Shown piece by piece: positions 1 through 7,526 of a stretch of DNA of 64,000 nucleotides. A model generated the notes under the pieces. It searched no databases and was not told the DNA's origin. It was given only the letters and a program-made list of their open reading frames with translations. The translations under genes and the position numbers were made by a program. Source of the DNA: an uncultured Burkholderiales bacterium (GTDB lineage Bacteria > Pseudomonadota > Gammaproteobacteria > Burkholderiales > Burkholderiaceae_C); contig CAISMH010000017.1 of assembly GCA_903886485.1 (NCBI GenBank), positions 62,001 through 126,000 of the forward strand, written 5' to 3'. How positions within the stretch are numbered: the first letter of the stretch is position 1; the number at the start of each line of letters is the position of its first letter.

Positions 1-1
1 G

Positions 2-73
2 GCCACCTTGGCGGCCTATCGCCACTTGGGGGTCACACCGCCCAAAGCGATTGACGATGTCGCCACGGACTAA
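2..73 (+). CDS. 3' end of an unidentified gene (partial)
   Basis: An open frame enters from the left edge and ends at a TAA, giving only 23 C-terminal residues (ending AIDDVATD). Codon use looks like that of the neighbouring real genes. It converges with the histidine phosphatase gene nine bases downstream. The fragment is too short to assign a family, and it could be chance. Confidence 0.4.
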   Translation, partial: ATLAAYRHLGVTPPKAIDDVATD

Positions 74-82
74 GCCGGCGTT

Positions 83-742
83 TTAAGTGGTGGTCTCGTC
101 GCGCGGTGCGCCGTCCGCTTCTTCCAAGTGCGACACATCGCCCCAGCCCACCAAGCTCAAGCCCTGAGGCGTCCACAGCAAGCGGTTGATGGCGGCATTG
201 CCCAAGTGCCATGTGCGCGGGGCATCGAGGCTTTGTTGGGTGGCCAAACGGTACAGCGCATCCATCACACCACCGTGCGCCACCAACACAATTTGCTCGC
301 CGAGGTGCTGACTCGCCAATGCGTCCACGCAAGTGGCAATGCGTTCGCGCAGCACAGTGAGTGATTCGCCTCCCACGGGTGACCAATGCGGATCACGTCC
401 ACGCCAGCGTTTGGCGTCATCAGGCCAACCGCTTTCTATGTCGGCCCACGTCTGGCCCTGTAAGTGGCCGAAGTGACGCTCACGCAAGCCGGTGTGCGCC
501 ACCACGCCAAGCTGCGCAGCGCGTGCATGGCTGTGTGCAATGGCCTGCGCGGTTTCAAAAGCACGGGCCAGATCACTGCTGTAGATGGCGTCAATCGGTT
601 CTTCGCGCAACGCGTGGCCCACGCGCTGGGCTTGCCATTTGCCCGTGTCATTGAGGTCAATGTCGATTTGGCCCTGAATGCGGGTGTCGACATTCCAAGG
701 GGTTTCCCCATGTCGTATGGCGAGGATTCGTGTGGCTTGCAT
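83..742 (-). CDS. Histidine phosphatase family protein (phosphoglycerate mutase-like)
   Basis: 219 residues. The N-terminus carries the RHGE signature (Arg10, His11), which provides the phospho-accepting histidine of the branch 1 histidine phosphatase fold. YSSDLARAFETA and a late VLVAHGG segment supply the second catalytic histidine. This is the GpmB/CobC type, usually a cytosolic broad-specificity phosphatase; true phosphoglycerate mutase activity is doubtful because this group lacks the longer dPGM core. I chose the ATG at 742; a GTG two codons upstream is possible. Neither has a clear Shine-Dalgarno sequence. It is divergent from the TetR gene, so the 62-base gap probably holds both promoters. 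The substrate is unknown. Confidence 0.85.
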   Translation of the reverse strand: MQATRILAIRHGETPWNVDTRIQGQIDIDLNDTGKWQAQRVGHALREEPIDAIYSSDLARAFETAQAIAHSHARAAQLGVVAHTGLRERHFGHLQGQTWADIESGWPDDAKRWRGRDPHWSPVGGESLTVLRERIATCVDALASQHLGEQIVLVAHGGVMDALYRLATQQSLDAPRTWHLGNAAINRLLWTPQGLSLVGWGDVSHLEEADGAPRDETTT

Positions 743-804
743 GGGCACAGTTTAAAGATGAAAAACCATGCAAAATAGCACGGTCGTTCTTTTTATGGAA
801 TCGC

Positions 805-1491
805 ATGACCGCTCCGCTTCAAACCTCAGCCACGGAACACAGAGCCTTGCAAAAAGGCCAGCAAACCAAGGCCGCCATTGTGGACGCCGCCTTGGGCTTG
901 GCCACGCAAATTGGCTTGGAAGGTTTGAGCATTGGCGCTCTGGCCGAGGTGGCGCGCATGAGCAAGTCGGGTGTGTTTGCCCACTTTGGCTCGCGCGAGG
1001 AGCTGCAAATCTCGGTGGTGCGCGAATACCACGCGCGCTTTGAGGCCGAAGTGTTTCTGCCCATCTTGCAGGTGCCGCGCGGCTTACCGCGCTTGCGCCA
1101 ACTCTTTGCCAACTGGACCCAACGCACGTCGGCAGAAATTGATTCGGGTTGTCTCTACATCAGCGGGGCCACTGAATTTGATGACCGCCCCGGCCCCGTG
1201 CGTGATGCGCTGGTCAGCTCCGTCAACACCTGGTTGGCTGCCGTCTACCGCACCGTGGTGCAAGCCCGTGAGGCAGGGCATTTGGCTGCCGACATGGATG
1301 CGCAGCAAATGGTGTTTGAGTTGCACGGCTTGATCTTGGCCCTGCAGTATGAGGCGCGTTTCTTGCGCTCATCTCACTCTTTGACGCGCACCGCGCAAGG
1401 CTTTGAAAATATCTTGCAACGCTACGGCGCACACAAGACGCCGCTGATTTCCAAACCCGCCGCCAAACGCGGCACAGCCACTCCAAAGTAA
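805..1491 (+). CDS. TetR/AcrR family transcriptional regulator
   Basis: 228 residues. After a short polar N-terminus comes a TetR-type DNA-binding domain (about residues 20-70): AAIVDAALGLATQIG, then a helix-turn-helix around LSIGALAEVARMSKSGVFAHF, ending in the usual FGSREEL. The C-terminal half is a helical ligand/dimer domain. The frame is open 25 codons further upstream, but those residues are unlike the family, so the ATG at 805 is preferred. The stop lies five bases before the acyl-CoA dehydrogenase start, so it is very likely co-transcribed with that gene and a local repressor of the acyl-CoA cluster, with an acyl-CoA or fatty acid as plausible ligand. That last point is inference. Confidence 0.9.
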   Translation: MTAPLQTSATEHRALQKGQQTKAAIVDAALGLATQIGLEGLSIGALAEVARMSKSGVFAHFGSREELQISVVREYHARFEAEVFLPILQVPRGLPRLRQLFANWTQRTSAEIDSGCLYISGATEFDDRPGPVRDALVSSVNTWLAAVYRTVVQAREAGHLAADMDAQQMVFELHGLILALQYEARFLRSSHSLTRTAQGFENILQRYGAHKTPLISKPAAKRGTATPK

Positions 1492-1496
1492 AAACC

Positions 1497-3293
1497 ATGC
1501 CCAGCTACACCCCACCCTTGCGCGATATGCAATTTGTGTTGCATGAAGTACTGAATGTCACGGACGATTTCAAGCAGATGCCCCACCACGCGGACATCGA
1601 CGCGGACACCATCGCAGCCGTGCTTGAAGAGGGCGGTAAATTCGCCTCGGAAGTGATTTTTCCGCTCAACCAAGTGGGTGACGCACAAGGCTGCACCTTG
1701 AACCGCGACACGCACAACGTCACCACGCCCGATGGCTTCAAGGCCGCCTATGCGCAGTACGTGCAAGGCGGCTGGCCGTCGCTGAGTGCTGACCCTGCCT
1801 ACGGCGGTCAGGGCTTGCCCGTGGTGGTGAACCAGTGTTTTTATGAAATGCTCAACAGCGCCAACCAAGCGTGGACCATGTACCCAGGTCTCACGCATGG
1901 CGCCTACGAAGCTTTGCATGCGCACGGCACGGAGGCCCAAAAAGCTTTGTACTTGCCCAAGCTCACCAGCGGGGAGTGGACGGGCACCATGTGTTTGACC
2001 GAGCCCCACTGCGGCACCGACTTGGGTCTCTTGCGCACCAAGGCCGAGCCACAAGCGGACGGCAGCTACCGCATCACGGGCAACAAGATTTTCATCAGTG
2101 CGGGTGAGCACGATTTGGTGGACAACATCGTTCACTTGGTGTTGGCGCGCTTGCCCGATGCGCCTGCGGGCAGCAAAGGCATCAGCTTGTTTGTGGTGCC
2201 TAAATTCCATGTCAACGCCGATGGCAGTTTGGGTGAACGCAATGGCATTTACTGCGGTGGCTTGGAGCACAAGATGGGCATTCACGGCAACGCCACGTGC
2301 CAAATGGTGCTCGACGGTGCCGTGGGCACGATGGTGGGTCAGCCCAACAAAGGTTTGGCCGCGATGTTTGTGATGATGAATGCCGCACGTATCGGCGTGG
2401 GCATGCAGTCGCTTGGCTTGACCGAGGTGGCGTATCAAAACGCCGTGGCCTATGCCAAAGACCGCATCCAGTCGCGCAGCCTCACAGGTGCCAAAGACCC
2501 CAGTCAACCTGCCGACAGCATCTTGGTGCATCCCGATGTGCGCAAGATGCTGCTCACCGCCCGTGCCTACGCTGAGGGCGGTCGCGCCTTGGCCCTGCAT
2601 TGCGCGCTGCTGATTGACCGCGAGTTGAACCACCCAGACGAGGCGGTGCGCGCCGAGTCAGCCGAGCAGGTGGCCTTGCTCACGCCGATTGTCAAAGCCT
2701 TCATCACCGACAACGCGTGGGCAGCGACCTCGTCATGCCTGCAAGTGTTTGGGGGCCACGGCTTTATCCGTGAATGGGGCATGGAGCAATATGTGCGCGA
2801 TGCCCGCATCAACATGATTTACGAAGGCACCAACACCATCCAAAGCTTGGACTTGTTGGGACGCAAGGTGCTGGGTGACCAAGGGGCAGCCTTGAAAAAA
2901 TTTGGCGCACTCATCAGCGCGCTGGTGCTGCCCGAGCAAGACAACGACGAGATGGCCGAGTTCGTCAAACCCCTCGCCAAGTTGGCCCAGCAGATGACGC
3001 AGTTCACGGGCGAAATTGGCTACAAAGCCATGCAAAACGCAGATGAGGTGGGCGCGGCTGCGGTGGACTATCTGCGAGTGGCAGGTCACTTGGTGTTGGG
3101 CTACTTCTGGGCGCGCATGGCGCAAGTGGCTTTGCAAAAAATCGCAGCGGGCAACCGTGATCCGTTCTACCAAGCCAAGTTACAAACCGCGCGGTTTTAC
3201 TTTGCCAAGCTGTTCCCAGAAACCGCATCGCTCATGCTGACAGCTCGTGCAGGTGCCGCTGTGCTGATGGAGACAGACGCGGTGTTCGTCTGA
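1497..3293 (+). CDS. Acyl-CoA dehydrogenase, DmdC-like long form
   Basis: 598 residues, the length of the long acyl-CoA dehydrogenase group that includes 3-methylmercaptopropionyl-CoA dehydrogenase DmdC, against about 380 for short-chain types. Domains in order: a helical N-terminal part, a central beta domain with the FAD-contact motif MCLTEPHCGTDLG, a C-terminal helical domain with QVFGGHGFIREWGMEQYVRDARI and the presumed catalytic base Glu443 in IYEGTN, and a C-terminal extension typical of this group. It would oxidise an acyl-CoA to the 2-enoyl-CoA and pass electrons to ETF. DmdA, DmdB or DmdD partners are not seen nearby, so DMSP metabolism cannot be claimed. A medium/long-chain or branched acyl-CoA substrate is equally likely. 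Confidence 0.9.
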   Translation: MPSYTPPLRDMQFVLHEVLNVTDDFKQMPHHADIDADTIAAVLEEGGKFASEVIFPLNQVGDAQGCTLNRDTHNVTTPDGFKAAYAQYVQGGWPSLSADPAYGGQGLPVVVNQCFYEMLNSANQAWTMYPGLTHGAYEALHAHGTEAQKALYLPKLTSGEWTGTMCLTEPHCGTDLGLLRTKAEPQADGSYRITGNKIFISAGEHDLVDNIVHLVLARLPDAPAGSKGISLFVVPKFHVNADGSLGERNGIYCGGLEHKMGIHGNATCQMVLDGAVGTMVGQPNKGLAAMFVMMNAARIGVGMQSLGLTEVAYQNAVAYAKDRIQSRSLTGAKDPSQPADSILVHPDVRKMLLTARAYAEGGRALALHCALLIDRELNHPDEAVRAESAEQVALLTPIVKAFITDNAWAATSSCLQVFGGHGFIREWGMEQYVRDARINMIYEGTNTIQSLDLLGRKVLGDQGAALKKFGALISALVLPEQDNDEMAEFVKPLAKLAQQMTQFTGEIGYKAMQNADEVGAAAVDYLRVAGHLVLGYFWARMAQVALQKIAAGNRDPFYQAKLQTARFYFAKLFPETASLMLTARAGAAVLMETDAVFV

Positions 3294-3328
3294 CCCGTGG
3301 CGCATTTGAATTCAGGTAAATTCAACGC

Positions 3329-3784
3329 ATGATGAAGACACGTCGTTTGAAAGCCATGGTGGGCGTGGCCCTGTGCGTGATGGCAGGCAGCAGCTGGGCA
3401 CAAATGACACCTGTGGGCATTTGGCACAGCCTTGACGACAAAACAGGTGAGCCCAGAGGCGAAATCCAAATTGTTGAAAAAGAAGGCGTGCTCACGGGCC
3501 GTGTGCTCAGGTCGTTGCGGCACGACCCGCATGCCAAAAAGACCTGCGAGGACTGCAAAGACGATCGCAAAGGCCAAGACATCATTGGCATGGAAATCAT
3601 CCGTGGGGTCAAGCCCGATGCGTCGGCAGACAACCTCTGGGCCAATGGCGGGAAAATCTTAGACCCTGAAAATGGCAAGGAATACACGGTCAAAATGACC
3701 CTGAAAGACGCAGGTCACAAGCTGCAAGTGCGTGGCTATCTCGGACCGTTCTATCGCACACAAATTTGGCTCCGTGCCCAGTAA
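3329..3784 (+). CDS. DUF2147 domain secreted protein
   Basis: 151 residues with a clear Sec signal peptide (basic MMKTRRLK start, hydrophobic run, cleavage expected after SSWA). The mature part fits the DUF2147 family: TPVGIWHSLDDKTGEPRGEIQIVEKEG at the start, a cysteine pair in KKTCEDCKDD, an internal GGKILDPENGKEY, and a C-terminal GYLGPFYRTQIW. The family is thought to form a small periplasmic beta-barrel, with no established function. It lies between the acyl-CoA dehydrogenase and the isomerase genes, 11 bases before the latter, so it belongs to the same run of genes. The start could be the second of two adjacent ATGs. Confidence 0.85.
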   Translation: MMKTRRLKAMVGVALCVMAGSSWAQMTPVGIWHSLDDKTGEPRGEIQIVEKEGVLTGRVLRSLRHDPHAKKTCEDCKDDRKGQDIIGMEIIRGVKPDASADNLWANGGKILDPENGKEYTVKMTLKDAGHKLQVRGYLGPFYRTQIWLRAQ

Positions 3785-3795
3785 AGAGGAAACCC

Positions 3796-4560
3796 ATGAC
3801 TGAAATTTTGAGCCACATGGACGGCGGCGTCCTGACCTTGACCTTCAACCGTGTTGACAAAAAGAACTCGCTCACCGAGGCGATGTACACCGCGCTGGCC
3901 GATGCGGTCGAGCAGGCCGAACGCGATACGACGGTGCGTGTCTTGGTGTTTCAAGGCCATGAAACGGTGTTCAGCGCGGGCAATGACATTGCCGACTTTT
4001 TGAACCATCCGCCTGAGACGCCAGATGCTCCCGTGTTTCGCTTGTTGCGCAACATCGCTGCATTTTCTAAACCCGTGCTGGCTGCCGTGGCTGGCCCTGC
4101 GGTCGGGATTGGCACCACCTTGCTGTTTCATTGCGACTTGGTGTATGCCGGTGACAACGCGGTGTTTGTCATGCCCTTTGTGAACTTGGGGGTGTGTCCT
4201 GAAGCCGCTTCCAGCTTGCTCGCGCCACAAATGATGGGTTACCACCGTGCGGCAGAGGCCTTGCTGTTGGGTGAGCCCTTCATGGCCGAGGCTGCGCTGG
4301 AGGTCGGTTTGGTCAACCGCGTGTTGCCACCCACCGAGGTCAACAGCTATGTGCAAGCGCAAGCCCGCAAGCTGGCCACCAAGCCCATGTCGTCGTTGCT
4401 CGAAACCAAACGCTTGATGAAGGCAGGTCAGGCCCAACGGGTGCAACAACAAATGAACGATGAGGCCGCTGCGTTTGGTCGCATGTTGAAAGAACCCGCC
4501 GCCAAGGAGGCATTTGGCGCATTCTTGGAAAAACGCAAGCCTGATTTCTCCAAGCTCTGA
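3796..4560 (+). CDS. Enoyl-CoA hydratase/isomerase family protein, ECI2-like
   Basis: 254 residues of the crotonase fold. The oxyanion-hole segment is VFSAGNDIADF and the second is GPAVGIGTTLLFHCDLVYA. Where true enoyl-CoA hydratases have a glutamate (GGGCE), this protein has GIGTT. It carries instead a glutamate in CPEAASSLLAP, the arrangement of peroxisomal delta3,delta2-enoyl-CoA isomerase (ECI2: SPEGCSS). I therefore expect double-bond isomerisation of unsaturated acyl-CoAs rather than hydration. The ATG at 3796 is preceded by AAAGAGGA at good spacing, which decides it over upstream codons. It is followed after 12 bases by a thioesterase gene, fitting an acyl-CoA degradation operon. Confidence 0.85.
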   Translation: MTEILSHMDGGVLTLTFNRVDKKNSLTEAMYTALADAVEQAERDTTVRVLVFQGHETVFSAGNDIADFLNHPPETPDAPVFRLLRNIAAFSKPVLAAVAGPAVGIGTTLLFHCDLVYAGDNAVFVMPFVNLGVCPEAASSLLAPQMMGYHRAAEALLLGEPFMAEAALEVGLVNRVLPPTEVNSYVQAQARKLATKPMSSLLETKRLMKAGQAQRVQQQMNDEAAAFGRMLKEPAAKEAFGAFLEKRKPDFSKL

Positions 4561-4572
4561 GAGGTCGATGGC

Positions 4573-5055
4573 ATGCCACAACACCCCACGAGCCCTGTCG
4601 TTTTTGAGCCAGAGTATCTGGAAGGCTTTCGCCAAATCTATGAAGAAAAAATCGTCTTCAACCACACGCTGGGTTTGAAACTCGTGAGCGTCACCCCCGA
4701 TGAAGTGGTGGCGCGCATTGACATGCGCCCAGAGCTGGTTGGTCACTACGCTTACAACCGCATCCATGGCGGCGTCATCAGTGCGGTGTTGGATGCGATT
4801 GGCAGTGCGGCGGTGATGGCTTGTTTGGCCGCCAAGCACATGAAAGAGTCACCCGAGGAGCGCTTGGAACGATTCGCCAAGTTAGGCACCATCGATTTGC
4901 GCGTGGACTACTTGCGTCCGGGCATTGGTGAGCACTTCACCATCCATGCCCATGCCTTGCGCGTGGGCACGCGTGTGGGCACGTCGCGCATGGAGTTTCG
5001 TGGGCCGGATGGCACGCTGATGTCCACGGGCACGGGCGCGTACATCGTGTCTTAA
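4573..5055 (+). CDS. PaaI-type hotdog-fold thioesterase
   Basis: 160 residues with the hotdog thioesterase core: NHTLGLKLVSVTPDEVVARI, then the long central helix beginning at HGGVISAVLDAIGSAAVMA, then strands DLRVDYLRPG and GTRVGTSRMEF. The HGG motif after a preceding asparagine is the usual PaaI/YiiD pattern and marks the acyl-CoA thioester site. It is the last gene of the cluster that starts with the TetR regulator. Probable role: hydrolysis of an acyl-CoA intermediate that would otherwise trap CoA. The exact substrate cannot be told from sequence. Confidence 0.85.
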   Translation: MPQHPTSPVVFEPEYLEGFRQIYEEKIVFNHTLGLKLVSVTPDEVVARIDMRPELVGHYAYNRIHGGVISAVLDAIGSAAVMACLAAKHMKESPEERLERFAKLGTIDLRVDYLRPGIGEHFTIHAHALRVGTRVGTSRMEFRGPDGTLMSTGTGAYIVS

Positions 5056-5091
5056 AGCGCGAACTTTGAACTGAGAGCTCCGTCTGAGGGC

Positions 5092-5502
5092 TCAGTCTTT
5101 GGGGATCACGCGGGGCTTGCCTTGGTCGTCAATGGCCACATAGGTGAGCGTGGCTTCGGTGACCTTGATGTACTCCCCTTGTGTGCTGAAGCGTTCGGCA
5201 AACACCTCGACCTTGACGCTGATGGAGGTGTTGCCCACGTGTTGCACACGCGAGAAAAAACTCAAGATGTCACCCACTTTGACAGGATGCTTGAAGATAA
5301 ATTCATTCACCGCAATCGTGGCCATGCGTCCTCGCACAATGCGCGCTGGCAGCACCGCACCGGCCAAGTCCACTTGTGCCATGACCCAGCCACCGAAAAT
5401 ATCGCCGTTCTGATTGCAATCAGCAGGCATGGGAATGACCTTCAATACCAACTCTTGGTCGGTGGGCAAAGGCACGGCGTGGGGGTTGGTCGAGACAGAC
5501 AT
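5092..5502 (-). CDS. Acyl-CoA thioesterase, YciA-like
   Basis: 136 residues of the YciA/acyl-CoA hydrolase hotdog family: ELVLKVIPMPADCNQNGDIFGGWVMAQVDLAGAV carries the conserved Asn-Gly-Asp-Ile-Phe-Gly-Gly core with the catalytic aspartate further on, then RMATIAVNEFIFKHPVKVGD. Cytosolic and normally hexameric, it hydrolyses a range of acyl-CoAs. The frame is open for 24 codons upstream, but the ATG at 5502 gives the family length and leaves room before the divergent ABC transporter gene at 5541. An ATG at 5532 is the alternative. It converges with the PaaI-type thioesterase 36 bases away, so two different thioesterase families meet tail to tail. Confidence 0.88.
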   Translation of the reverse strand: MSVSTNPHAVPLPTDQELVLKVIPMPADCNQNGDIFGGWVMAQVDLAGAVLPARIVRGRMATIAVNEFIFKHPVKVGDILSFFSRVQHVGNTSISVKVEVFAERFSTQGEYIKVTEATLTYVAIDDQGKPRVIPKD

Positions 5503-5540
5503 AGGCACAATCGAAGAATTACTTTTTAGCATTGTGCAAC

Positions 5541-7355
5541 ATGCGTCATCACGCCTCTTCGTCTGAGCCCACACCCCCTGGCCCCGCTGCGCAGCAGCGA
5601 CCCGACATCGAAACCCTCAAGCGCCTCTTTCCGTACTTGTGGCAATACAAGTGGCGGGTGTTGGCTGCCTTGGTCTTCATGGTGGGCGCCAAGCTCGCCA
5701 ACGTGGGTGTGCCTCTGTTGCTCAAAGAGTTGATTGATGCCATGTCTTTCAAACCCAACGACCCCACGGCCGTGTTGGTCGTGCCGGTGTCGCTCTTGAT
5801 GGTGTACGGCGTGCTGCGTTTGTCGGTGTCGGCGTTCACCGAATTGCGCGAGTTGGTATTTGCAAAAGCCACGCAAGGTGCCGCCCGTCAAATGGCCTTG
5901 GAAACATTCCAGCATTTGCACGGATTGAGTTTGCGTTTTCACTTGGAGCGTCAAACCGGTGGCATGACGCGTGACATTGAGCGGGGTGTGCGCGGCATTG
6001 AGTCGCTGATTTCGTATTCGCTCTACAGCGTGGTCCCCACGCTGATTGAAGTGGCCTTGGTGTTGAGCATCTTGGCCGTGAAGTTTGATGTGTGGTTTGC
6101 GGGCATCACGTTGATCGCGCTGGCGCTCTACATCGTGTTCACCATCAGCGTGACCGAGTGGCGCACCGAATACCGCCGCCAAGCCAACGCCTTTGATTCC
6201 GCAGCGCACACCAAGGCCGTGGACTCGTTGCTGAATTACGAAACGGTGAAGTACTTCAACAACGAAGCCTTTGAAGCCGCTCGCTATGACAAAAGCCTAG
6301 ATGCCCTGCGTCGCGCGCGCTTGAAAGCACAAACCTCTTTGTCGCTGCTCAACACGGGCCAGCAGCTCATCATCGCGGTGGCTTTGGTGGGCATGCTGTG
6401 GCGCGCCACGCAAGGGGTGGCCGAGGGGCGCATGACCTTGGGTGATTTGGTCATGATCAACGCCTTCATGATTCAGCTCTACATCCCGCTCAACTTCCTG
6501 GGCGTGCTGTACCGTGAAATCAAACAGAGTCTGACCGACTTGGACCGCATGTTCACGCTCTTGGAGAAAGAGCGCGAAGTCGCCGATGCGCCTGATGCCC
6601 CCCATTTGCAACTGAGCGGGCCACCGACAGTGAAGTTTGAGTCGGTGGTGTTTGCTTATGAAGCTGCTCGCCCCATCTTGCATGGCATCAGTTTTGAAAT
6701 TCCTGCGGGCAAGACCGTGGCGGTGGTCGGCCCCTCGGGGTCGGGTAAGTCCACGCTGGCGCGTTTGTTGTTTCGCTTTTATGACGTGAGTGCAGGGGCC
6801 ATCACCTTGGATGGGCAAGACATTCGCCATGTCACGCAAAGCAGCGTGCGTCACGCCATGGGCATCGTGCCGCAAGACACGGTGCTCTTTAACGACACCG
6901 TGCGCTACAACATTGCTTACGGCCGGACTGACGCCACAGAGGCTGAGGTGGAGCAAGCGGCCCGAGCCGCGCACATCCACGATTTCATCGCAGCCACACC
7001 CAAGGGCTACGACACCATGGTGGGCGAGCGCGGACTCAAGTTGTCAGGAGGGGAGAAGCAGCGCGTGGCCATTGCGCGTACCTTGCTCAAGAACCCGCCG
7101 ATGGTGATTTTTGACGAAGCCACCTCAGCCCTCGATAGCGCCAACGAGCGTGCCATTCAAGCCGAGTTGCAAAGCGCTGCGCAAAACAAAACTTCCTTGG
7201 TGATTGCACACCGACTCTCTACGGTGGTGGATGCGCATGAAATTTTGGTGATGGAAGCGGGTCGTATTGTCGAGCGTGGTGCACATGCGGCGTTGCTGGC
7301 CTTGAATGGGCGCTATGCGCAGATGTGGGCCTTGCAGCAACAGGCCAGCGTTTGA
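5541..7355 (+). CDS. Atm1/ABCB7-type ABC exporter
   Basis: 604 residues, a half-transporter with an N-terminal six-helix membrane domain (about residues 30-320) and a C-terminal ATPase. Walker A is GPSGSGKST, the signature LSGGEKQR and Walker B VIFDEATSALD, with the H-loop in AHRLST. The membrane domain has LLNYETVKYFNNE, a hallmark of the Atm1/HMT1 branch that exports glutathione-linked sulphur or metal conjugates across the inner membrane. Homologues confer heavy-metal tolerance or serve Fe-S metabolism. The ATG at 5541 is used; a TTG three codons earlier is open. It is divergent from the YciA-like gene and followed by a terminator-like hairpin. Confidence 0.9.
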   Translation: MRHHASSSEPTPPGPAAQQRPDIETLKRLFPYLWQYKWRVLAALVFMVGAKLANVGVPLLLKELIDAMSFKPNDPTAVLVVPVSLLMVYGVLRLSVSAFTELRELVFAKATQGAARQMALETFQHLHGLSLRFHLERQTGGMTRDIERGVRGIESLISYSLYSVVPTLIEVALVLSILAVKFDVWFAGITLIALALYIVFTISVTEWRTEYRRQANAFDSAAHTKAVDSLLNYETVKYFNNEAFEAARYDKSLDALRRARLKAQTSLSLLNTGQQLIIAVALVGMLWRATQGVAEGRMTLGDLVMINAFMIQLYIPLNFLGVLYREIKQSLTDLDRMFTLLEKEREVADAPDAPHLQLSGPPTVKFESVVFAYEAARPILHGISFEIPAGKTVAVVGPSGSGKSTLARLLFRFYDVSAGAITLDGQDIRHVTQSSVRHAMGIVPQDTVLFNDTVRYNIAYGRTDATEAEVEQAARAAHIHDFIAATPKGYDTMVGERGLKLSGGEKQRVAIARTLLKNPPMVIFDEATSALDSANERAIQAELQSAAQNKTSLVIAHRLSTVVDAHEILVMEAGRIVERGAHAALLALNGRYAQMWALQQQASV

Positions 7356-7479
7356 TGCGTTGGCAGGGAGGATGGGGTCTGCCGAGCAGAGGCCTTGGAC
7401 TCGCTTAAGTTTTTAGTTTTTTTACGCAAGCTTTACGCTGGCGCTGCACAATAAGCCCATCCCTCTCAAGCTTCAATAA

Positions 7480-7504
7480 GCCGCCTTCATGGCGGCCTTG
7501 TTTT
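7480..7504 (+). terminator. Terminator-like hairpin in front of the RND operon
   Basis: Six GC pairs, GCCGCC (7480-7485) with GGCGGC (7491-7496), loop TTCAT, followed by CTTGTTTT. It may end the ABC exporter transcript. It sits only 22 bases before the efflux adaptor start codon, too close for a promoter in between, so it may also act as an attenuator inside the efflux leader. Confidence 0.6.
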
Positions 7505-7526
7505 GACATTTGCCAAAGGCCTTCTC

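Noticed and set aside
1422-2633. 403-codon open frame opposite the TetR end and acyl-CoA dehydrogenase
   Set aside because: Low-complexity His/Gly/Arg composition and complete overlap with a well-supported gene. No membrane, signal or enzyme motif.
1497-3293. Naming the acyl-CoA dehydrogenase dmdC and inferring DMSP use
   Set aside because: The protein belongs to the long DmdC-type group, but dmdA, dmdB and dmdD are not present nearby and the group covers many substrates.
3751-4839. 362-codon minus-strand frame across the isomerase and thioesterase genes
   Set aside because: It spans the junction of two genuine genes on the other strand, and its composition is that of a shadow frame.
7371-7383. 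GATGGGGTCTGCC after the ABC exporter as another copy of the aroB-dgt repeat
   Set aside because: Only about ten bases match and there is no inverted partner; probably chance.
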